Shown in pieces: positions 58,094 through 64,000 of a DNA stretch of 64,000 bases. Made by a program: the position numbers and the translations under genes. This DNA comes from an uncultured Oscillospiraceae bacterium (GTDB lineage Bacteria > Bacillota > Clostridia > Oscillospirales > Ruminococcaceae), in NCBI GenBank assembly GCA_910589145.1, contig CAJUSD010000009.1:1-64000 (forward strand), given 5' to 3'. The notes under the pieces were generated by a model. It saw nothing but the letters and a program-made list of their open reading frames with translations. It ran no database searches and had not been told where the DNA came from. Position 1 is the first letter of the stretch; each line of letters starts with the position of its first letter.

Positions 58094-60565
58094 ATGCAAA
58101 ACGATGGCACCAAAATTATACCGGTTGACATAGAAAAGGAAATGAAAAAGAGCTTTCTTGATTACTCTATGTCCGTTATTGCAAGCCGGGCCCTGCCGGA
58201 CGTCCGGGACGGCTTAAAGCCGGTACATCGCCGTATCCTTTATACAATGCATGAAAACGGGTTGTCCCCTAGCAAGGCATACCGTAAGTCAGCGGATACA
58301 GTAGGTTCCGTACTTGGCCGGTATCATCCTCACGGCGACGCATCTGTTTATGATGCTCTTGTCCGTATGGCACAGGATTTTTCGCTGCGTTATCCGCTGG
58401 TAGACGGCCATGGAAACTTCGGTTCTGTAGACGGGGACCCGCCTGCTGCCTACCGTTATACAGAGGCGCGTATGAGCGAGATATCCATGCACATGCTAAC
58501 GGATATTGAAAAGGAGACAGTAGATTTTGGTCCAAACTATGATGATAACCGGAAAGAACCATTAGTACTTCCGTCCAGGTTCCCACAGTTGTTGGTCAAC
58601 GGTTCAACAGGGATAGCGGTAGGCATGGCGACGAATATCCCGCCGCATAACATGAAGGAAGTTATTGATGCAGTTGATCTGGTAATGGAAAACCCGGAGG
58701 CAACCCTGGAAGAAATCATGGACAAAATAAAGGGCCCGGATTTCCCCACAGGGGGGATTATTATGGGCCGGTCAGGAATTCGTGCGGCCTATGCAACGGG
58801 ACGCGGAAAGATTCTGCTGCGTGCTCGCGCAGAAATTGAAGAAATGAAAAACGGGCGTTATCGGATAGCAGTGACAGAAATTCCCTATGCGGTAAATAAA
58901 GCCCGGATGATAGAAGGCATAGCAGACCTGGTTAAAGATAAACGGATAGAGGGAATTAGCGACCTGCGGGACGAATCCGATCGGAACGGACTGCGTTTTG
59001 TTATAGAACTGAAGGCCTCTGCAAATCCGCAACTGGTGCTTAACCAGCTTTACCAATACAGCCAGATGCAGGAAACCTATGGTATTATTCAGCTTGCTTT
59101 GGTAGATGGTCAGCCTCGCATTTTGACCATCAAAGAGATGCTCCAATATTATATCAGTTTCCAGACAGAAGTAATCACCCGGCGCACCAAGTACGAGCTG
59201 CGCAAGGCCAGGGAGCGGGCCCACATCCTGGAAGGCTTGCGGATTGCCTTGGATTTTATTGACGAGGTAATCGCCATTTTAAGGGCTTCTAAAGACCGGC
59301 CCTCCGGTCGTGCTGCCTTGATGGAAAGGTTCGGTTTAAGCGAGCTTCAGGCACAGGCGATTGTGAATATGCAGCTTGGACAATTAACAGGATTGGAGCA
59401 GACAAAAATAGAAGAAGAATTAGCCCAGCTTACAGCTAAAATTGAGGAATTAAACGCTGTTTTGGCAGATGAGGGAAAAATTCATACCATTATACGCGAT
59501 GAGCTGGCTGTTATAGGGGACAAGTTTAAGGATGAGCGACGGACGGAAATCCAAGCGGTCAGCGGGGAAATGGATATTGAGGATTTAATTCCTCAACAGG
59601 ATTGTGTGATTACCTTGACTCACTTTGGGTACCTGAAACGCCAGAACATGGATGTCTATAAAACACAGCGCAGAGGCGGACGGGGCATATCCGGGCTGTC
59701 CCGCCGGGATGAAGACTTTGTTGAGGAAATGTATCTTTGTTCTTCCCATGACTCAATGATGTTATTTACCAACCAGGGGCGGGTATTCCGCCTAAAGGCT
59801 TATGAAATACCGGAAAGTTCCCGGACAGCCAGAGGGACTAATGCTGTCAATCTGATACAGCTTGCAGAAAATGAGAAAATTACCTCTATGATTAAGGCGA
59901 GCGGGACAGAGGACGGATGCTATCTGGTTATGGTGACAAAAAAGGGAATTATGAAGCGAATTGAGCTGATTGCATTCCGCAATGTGCGAAAGACAGGATT
60001 AATTGCTGTTGCATTGGACGACGGAGACGAGCTTGCCTGGGTGAAGCAAACCTCTGGAGACGATCAATTGATTATTGCTACAAAATTTGGACAAGCCATC
60101 CGCTTCCCGGAGGATGAAGCACGTCCGTTAGGCCGTACTGCGAGAGGAGTAAAAGCAATCAGTTTGGAGGAAGGCGACGAGGTAGTAGGTATGGCAAGAC
60201 TCCGCGATGGTGCTACTTTACTGACGATTACAGAAAAAGGCTTTGGAAGAAGGTCTGTATATGAGGAATACAGGATGCAAAGCCGGGCTGGAAAGGGCAT
60301 TATCAACTATAAGGTGAATGAGGATAAGGGGTATGTTACCGGCATTAAATCAGTTGATGATAACGATGATGTGATTATGATTACCGATGACGGTGTGATT
60401 ATACGGATTCCGGTGGAACAGGTTAATGTCCAATCAAGGTATGCCAGCGGCGTGCGGGTTATGAGGGTAACGGACGGAGGCAGGATTGTTACAGTAGCTA
60501 GGGCGCCAAAGGAAGAAGTAGTAGAGGAAATGGAAGATACAGATAACGAAGAAAATGAAGAATAA
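58094..60565 (+). CDS. gyrA: DNA gyrase subunit A
   Basis: An 823-residue GyrA. The winged-helix/tower domain has MKKSFLDYSMSVIASRALPD, the DGLKPVHRRILY motif and catalytic Tyr in AAYRYTEARMSEI. The quinolone-determining region reads RYHPHGDASVYDALVRMAQ with Ala at position 83 (E. coli numbering) and Asp87. Six-bladed C-terminal domain with GyrA-box-like QRRGGRGISG. Acidic tail. GGAGG six bases before ATG 58094 sets the start; the frame opens at 58040. Confidence 0.96.
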   Translation: MQNDGTKIIPVDIEKEMKKSFLDYSMSVIASRALPDVRDGLKPVHRRILYTMHENGLSPSKAYRKSADTVGSVLGRYHPHGDASVYDALVRMAQDFSLRYPLVDGHGNFGSVDGDPPAAYRYTEARMSEISMHMLTDIEKETVDFGPNYDDNRKEPLVLPSRFPQLLVNGSTGIAVGMATNIPPHNMKEVIDAVDLVMENPEATLEEIMDKIKGPDFPTGGIIMGRSGIRAAYATGRGKILLRARAEIEEMKNGRYRIAVTEIPYAVNKARMIEGIADLVKDKRIEGISDLRDESDRNGLRFVIELKASANPQLVLNQLYQYSQMQETYGIIQLALVDGQPRILTIKEMLQYYISFQTEVITRRTKYELRKARERAHILEGLRIALDFIDEVIAILRASKDRPSGRAALMERFGLSELQAQAIVNMQLGQLTGLEQTKIEEELAQLTAKIEELNAVLADEGKIHTIIRDELAVIGDKFKDERRTEIQAVSGEMDIEDLIPQQDCVITLTHFGYLKRQNMDVYKTQRRGGRGISGLSRRDEDFVEEMYLCSSHDSMMLFTNQGRVFRLKAYEIPESSRTARGTNAVNLIQLAENEKITSMIKASGTEDGCYLVMVTKKGIMKRIELIAFRNVRKTGLIAVALDDGDELAWVKQTSGDDQLIIATKFGQAIRFPEDEARPLGRTARGVKAISLEEGDEVVGMARLRDGATLLTITEKGFGRRSVYEEYRMQSRAGKGIINYKVNEDKGYVTGIKSVDDNDDVIMITDDGVIIRIPVEQVNVQSRYASGVRVMRVTDGGRIVTVARAPKEEVVEEMEDTDNEENEE

Positions 60566-60589
60566 AAGACGGATATAAACCATAGCCAA

Positions 60590-60715
60590 ATTAAAAAGGC
60601 TTGGGGTTCTGGGGGAGTGCAGCAAAGCTAAGTGCAGCAAAGCTGCACTCCTGAAGGCCCTCTGGTCGCCAGTTCAGTTCTGCTGAACTGGATCAGCAAG
60701 CCACAAAATACCCCA
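60590..60715 (-). repeat. Hairpin-cassette repeat A, copy 4
   Basis: On the minus strand: CTGGGGTATTTTGTGGCTTG, hairpin CAGTTCAGC/GAACTG, GACCAGAGGG, hairpin AGTGCAGC/GCTGCACT (with a tandem repeat of AGTGCAGCAAAGCT), AACCCCAAG and CCTTTTTAATTTGG. Constant blocks match copies at 12158, 18816 and 45613. Confidence 0.65.
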
Positions 60716-60969
60716 GTTCACTCAAATGGAATTGAAAAGAAAAATCTAACAGGGCTTTTGGAACCAGCGAATCCTAATTCCCAGGTATTTCTTAGTTAGG
60801 TACAACGTAAAAGACAAGTTTTCGATTTTTCAGTACAGCAAATCTCTAGATTGACTGGTCTTTACAAAAAATATATTCCCCAACAATACTATCCGTTCCA
60901 TTGACATTCTGTCATTTGGGGATAGAATAGAATTAGAGCTTATAATTATAACAAAGGAGCGGATTGACA
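60716..60969. other. Promoter region of the SGNH hydrolase gene
   Basis: Mostly AT-rich with no gene. TTGACA at about 60901-60906, 16 bases, TAGAAT is a plausible promoter for the SGNH gene. Confidence 0.5.
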
Positions 60970-61626
60970 ATGTGCCTTTTTGAAGCTAATACCACCCTGG
61001 TTATGGCAGGAGACTCTGTAACCGATGCAGGGCGTGCGCGCCCAGTTGCTGAAAACCGGAAAGAGGATTTAGGGAAAGGGTATCCAGCTCTGGTAGATGC
61101 GCTTTTATCCGCCTGCCGTCCAGATCTGCAAATGCGTATTATTAACGCAGGGGTTAGCGGTAATACCAGCAGCCATTTGCTGGAGCGGTGGGATGAGGAT
61201 GTATTATCTTTTCACCCTGACTATGTGTCCTGTATGATTGGAATTAACGATATCTGGCGGCAGTTTGACAATCCCCATTTGTATCATCGGCATGTAGATT
61301 TTAATACCTTTCTAAAAAATTATGAAAAGCTGATTTCATGTACAGTTCCCAAGGTAAAGGCGATGCTTGTAATATCCTGTTGTTATATGGAGCCTAATCG
61401 TGACGAGCCTTTCCGTGCTATGGTCGATCAATATAACGCTGGAGCACAGAAACTCTGTGATAAATATGGGGCTATTTATGTAGATGCTATGGCGGCGTTT
61501 GATAAGGGTATGGAATTTTATCATCCCTGTTTCTATACTTGGGATCATGTTCACCCACAGCTTGGAGGGCATATGGTAATTGCCAAATCGTTTTTAAAGA
61601 CTGCCGGTATCTCTTTGGACAATTAA
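60970..61626 (+). CDS. SGNH/GDSL-type esterase
   Basis: A hydrolase of about 218 residues: block I LVMAGDSVTDAG (nucleophile Ser), block II IINAGVSGNTSSHLLERW, block III CMIGINDIWRQF, block V WDHVHPQLGGHMVIA (Asp/His). No signal peptide, so probably cytosolic; it likely removes acetyl or other acyl groups from sugars. AAGGAG lies ten bases before ATG 60970; a TTG at 60964 is possible. It ends in a strong terminator. Confidence 0.88.
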   Translation: MCLFEANTTLVMAGDSVTDAGRARPVAENRKEDLGKGYPALVDALLSACRPDLQMRIINAGVSGNTSSHLLERWDEDVLSFHPDYVSCMIGINDIWRQFDNPHLYHRHVDFNTFLKNYEKLISCTVPKVKAMLVISCCYMEPNRDEPFRAMVDQYNAGAQKLCDKYGAIYVDAMAAFDKGMEFYHPCFYTWDHVHPQLGGHMVIAKSFLKTAGISLDN

Positions 61627-61640
61627 GGTGCTTTAAACAC

Positions 61641-61678
61641 AAAAAGGACTTGTTTCAGATTATGAAACAAGTCCTTTT
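61641..61678 (+). terminator. Terminator after the SGNH gene
   Basis: AAAAAGGACTTGTTTC/GAAACAAGTCCTTTT with an AGATTAT loop. It also faces the end of the minus-strand CorC-like gene and may be bidirectional. Confidence 0.85.
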
Positions 61679-61734
61679 GCATTTATTTTATGAGTTTGGA
61701 AGGTAAAGATAACATTGTACCCGCAAATTAGCGT

Positions 61735-63078
61735 TTATTTAAATTCGTATTCCGCAGGGGTGGAACACTGCTGTTCTGCACGAACCTTTGAAATACGCCG
61801 CTCCACCATACTCACTACTGTAAACTGTATGTTTTCCAATTCCACTCTGGCAAGCTCCCCTGTACGTGGGATATGCCCTAACTGCTCTGTTATATAGCCG
61901 CCAAGAGTATCGTATTCAGAATCCTCCGGGAATACAATGTCAAACAGTCTTTCAACATCTTCAATGGAAGTAGTTCCATCTATTAGGTAGATATGGTCTC
62001 CCACACGGGAAATCTGTTCTTCCTCTTCGTCGTATTCGTCTTGAATATTTCCAACAATAGATTCCAAAAGGTCTTCCATTGTTACAAGGCCGGAGGTTCC
62101 CCCATATTCATCAATTACGATTGCCATTTGCAGCTTTTTTGTTTTAAGCTGTTGGAAAAGTTCCTCACAACTGTTTGATTCTGGCACAAACAAAGCCTTC
62201 CGTATATGATTTCGTATCTGGAATCCATCTGCTGGCTGTATCGCAAACCCCAATAGGTCTTTTACATAAAGAATGCCTATGATATTGTCAATATCCTCTT
62301 CGTAAACCGGCATGCGGGAATAACCTTCCTCAGTTGCCAGCCGGATAATTTCGTCCAACCCTGCATCAACTGGCACTGCTATTATTTCTGTCCGGTGGGT
62401 CATAAGCTCTCCGGCAGTACGGTCATCAAACTCAAAAATATTGTTAATCATTTCTTTTTCGCTTTTTTCAATTGTGCCGGACTCATTACCTATATCAACC
62501 ATCAAACGAATTTCTTCTTCTGTTACCTCTTCCTGCATATGTTTTGGATCATATCCCATCACCCGTAGAATCCCATCTGACAAAAATGCTGGTATTGCCG
62601 AGAAAGGACGAAATATATGATAGGTTATAATTAATGGTTTTGCGAGCGCTGCTGCAGTCTTTTCTGGATGCAGCGCCACCAAACGATGAGGAAGCACCCG
62701 CATAAGCGTCACTACCAGAAATACCAAAAGCAATACCATTCCTGCTGCAGAGATAATATAGGCTGAACTTGTATCTCCATATTCCCCCTGAAAAAAACCT
62801 CTCACAAGCTTAGAAAAAATATGCAGCGCCCCCGCCGCAATGCAAAAGCTGCTTAGGGTTAATCCCAGATGAACCGTAATGAAGAAACGAATGGGGGAAT
62901 TTAAAAGAGGCTGGATTTTTTCTCCTATCTGCAGCATTTTCTTTTCTTCCAGTAGCTTTTTTAGTTTCCCTTCATTTAGGTTGGAAATTGCAGCATCTCC
63001 TGCTGTAAGAAATGTACCCAGCAGCAACGCCGCTAGGATAATCGTGATGGATGGCCATATACCACCGTCCGGGTTCAT
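61735..63078 (-). CDS. Hemolysin/CorC-type membrane protein (DUF21-CBS-CorC)
   Basis: A 447-residue protein. An N-terminal DUF21 (CNNM) membrane domain with spans at about 10-30, 62-90 and 108-130 has the EKIQPLLNSPIRFFITVHLG pattern. Two CBS domains follow (MTHRTEIIAVPVDAG; YVKDLLGFAI to DEYGGTSGLVTMEDLLESIV) and a C-terminal CorC/HlyC domain with GYITEQLGHIPRTGELARVE. Relatives export Mg2+ or Co2+; true hemolysin activity is not implied. Lacks the usual DUF21 ETA motif near the start (ISNLNEGKL instead). AAAGGAG precedes the ATG. Confidence 0.85.
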   Translation of the reverse strand: MNPDGGIWPSITIILAALLLGTFLTAGDAAISNLNEGKLKKLLEEKKMLQIGEKIQPLLNSPIRFFITVHLGLTLSSFCIAAGALHIFSKLVRGFFQGEYGDTSSAYIISAAGMVLLLVFLVVTLMRVLPHRLVALHPEKTAAALAKPLIITYHIFRPFSAIPAFLSDGILRVMGYDPKHMQEEVTEEEIRLMVDIGNESGTIEKSEKEMINNIFEFDDRTAGELMTHRTEIIAVPVDAGLDEIIRLATEEGYSRMPVYEEDIDNIIGILYVKDLLGFAIQPADGFQIRNHIRKALFVPESNSCEELFQQLKTKKLQMAIVIDEYGGTSGLVTMEDLLESIVGNIQDEYDEEEEQISRVGDHIYLIDGTTSIEDVERLFDIVFPEDSEYDTLGGYITEQLGHIPRTGELARVELENIQFTVVSMVERRISKVRAEQQCSTPAEYEFK

Positions 63079-63519
63079 AATCAGTCTCCTTTTCTGTTGG
63101 CGCAGTATTTTGATTTCTCAAGCGCCTTGTTCTCTCCATTATACGAAACCTTTCCTTGGCTGTCAAATTGATTGTTGGACAGTTTTTGGCCAAAATACCC
63201 TGATTTTCCCTGGATATACAGGGAATTTACAGTTTACTCTGTTTTATAATTCTGGATTATGTAAAAACGTTTATAAGAACAGAAAATTTTTCTGGCTGAT
63301 GGTTTAGGATAACTAGGCGGTAACTCAAATTGAATGCTGCAGTTTTCACTTTTCTTTGTATGCTGAGCAGGATCATATGTGATTACAAACAAAGGAAAAC
63401 CAAAGCCCTAATATTTGTTTGTACTTCCATATTGCTTATATACAGGCCGCCTAATATCTCCAGTATCCTCATATAATAAAAAATCACAAAAGAATTTTTT
63501 CCAATTACCTAAAAAACCA
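63079..63519. other. Intergenic stretch without a gene
   Basis: No coding frame or recognised RNA. AT-rich segment before the PFOR promoter. CAGGGAATTTACAGTTTACT near 63220 has no clear partner. Confidence 0.4.
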
Positions 63520-63758
63520 TTTACAAGGCGGCTTAAACGTGTTAAAATCTACCTATAAAGAGAACTGACATGAAAAGCTACTCGCGGATTCCGGCAGTCC
63601 CTCTCATGTTTTTTAAGAGGAATGAGCCCAAGGAATCGGCCTGGTAGTTTTCTTTGCGTGTCAAGGGACAGTGTCCCTAAAAAGCGGAATAGAGCAGCGG
63701 TTCTCTCTGCCTAAATGTTTCCGGTTCTGAAAGAAAAATCCCAAAGGGAGGAAAAATC
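63520..63758 (+). promoter_or_regulatory. Promoter and long leader of the PFOR gene
   Basis: TTTACA (63520-63525), 17 bases, TAAAAT (63543-63548). About 200 nt of leader follow with a hairpin GGGACA-G-TGTCCC near 63665-63677 and GACATGA..TCATGTT near 63567-63612. No known riboswitch or Rex box was recognised. Confidence 0.45.
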
Positions 63759-64000
63759 ATGGCAAGAAAAATGAAAACCATGGACGGTAACAATGCTGCC
63801 GCACACGTATCATATGCGTTTACAGATGTAGCGGCAATTTACCCCATTACACCGTCCTCCACCATGGCGGAAGTTACCGACCAGTGGGCGGCAAACGGCT
63901 TGAAGAACGTCTTTGGCAATACCGTTAAGGTTGTGGAGATGCAGTCTGAAGCCGGCGCTGCAGGCGCGGTGCACGGTTCTCTGTCAGCGGGTGCGCTGAC
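63759..64000 (+). CDS. Pyruvate:ferredoxin oxidoreductase (5' part)
   Basis: The first 80 codons of a PFOR (NifJ-type) gene, cut by the window end. KMKTMDGNNAAAHVSYAFTD, AAIYPITPSSTMAEVTDQWA and VVEMQSEAGAAGAVHGSLSA match the N-terminal pyruvate/thiamine domain I. The full enzyme (about 1170 residues) oxidises pyruvate to acetyl-CoA and CO2, reducing ferredoxin; it is the mark of anaerobic fermentation. AAAGGGAGG precedes the ATG. Confidence 0.93.
   Translation, partial: MARKMKTMDGNNAAAHVSYAFTDVAAIYPITPSSTMAEVTDQWAANGLKNVFGNTVKVVEMQSEAGAAGAVHGSLSAGAL

Overview
The window looks like the replication-origin region of a low-to-mid-GC Firmicute of class Clostridia, most likely a gut Oscillospiraceae/Ruminococcaceae-type anaerobe. 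Three things support this. The gene order rnpA-rpmH / dnaA-dnaN-S4-recF-remB-gyrB-gyrA is the Firmicute oriC order. The anaerobic markers include pyruvate:ferredoxin oxidoreductase and the GGGtGRT/NifU-like pair. Families typical of clostridia are present (DIP1984, DUF6062, DUF6809, DUF3795). Species cannot be named from sequence alone.

Layout. 1-7.5 kb is accessory: DIP1984 protein, FMN reductase, a GNAT-DUF3795 fusion, a CPBP protease remnant, MgtC/SapB, an S41 lipoprotein under three operator-like palindromes, an Ogg-type DNA glycosylase and DUF6062. 7.8-13.4 kb has a long structured leader, rlmB, a 998-residue degenerate P-type ATPase and an orphan MraY-like transferase. 13.7-21.8 kb is mixed: orphan resolvase, alpha-L-fucosidase overlapping an AraC regulator, DUF3795-PNPOx, a divergent HTH/DUF6809 pair, the GGGtGRT and NifU-like genes with a Rex-like box, and a methyltransferase. 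21.8-23.1 kb holds three tandem copies of a type I toxin-antitoxin cassette (holin-like peptides of 36-40 residues with antisense RNAs), too short for ordinary gene calling. 23.2-33.9 kb has two lipoproteins, secA, a decayed chemotaxis receptor, a G5/3D cell-wall protein with a ~190-nt leader, an XRE regulator and an AT-rich stretch with gene fragments.

34-49 kb is core and mostly on the minus strand: rplM-rpsI, a TtcA-like enzyme, tRNA-Glu and tRNA-Met, an acyl-ACP thioesterase, a degenerate seryl-tRNA-synthetase-like protein, parB, parA, noc, rsmG, mnmG, mnmE, jag, yidC, yidD, rnpA and rpmH. Two perfect parS sites and one degenerate site lie among them. oriC is placed at 49.16-49.87 kb. 49.9-60.6 kb is the plus-strand replication arm dnaA to gyrA, with two YcxB-like membrane genes between gyrB and gyrA. 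The end carries an SGNH hydrolase, a CBS/CorC membrane protein and the 5' end of the PFOR gene.

The intergenic DNA carries at least five families of small dispersed palindromic elements. One pair of long inverted repeats shows compensatory base changes around a constant GTCA loop, and one hairpin-cassette family has four copies here. The best candidates for undescribed biology are the triplicated toxin-antitoxin array with its shared anti-Shine-Dalgarno module, the pseudo-P-type ATPase, the SerRS-like protein next to parB, and the covarying repeat elements.
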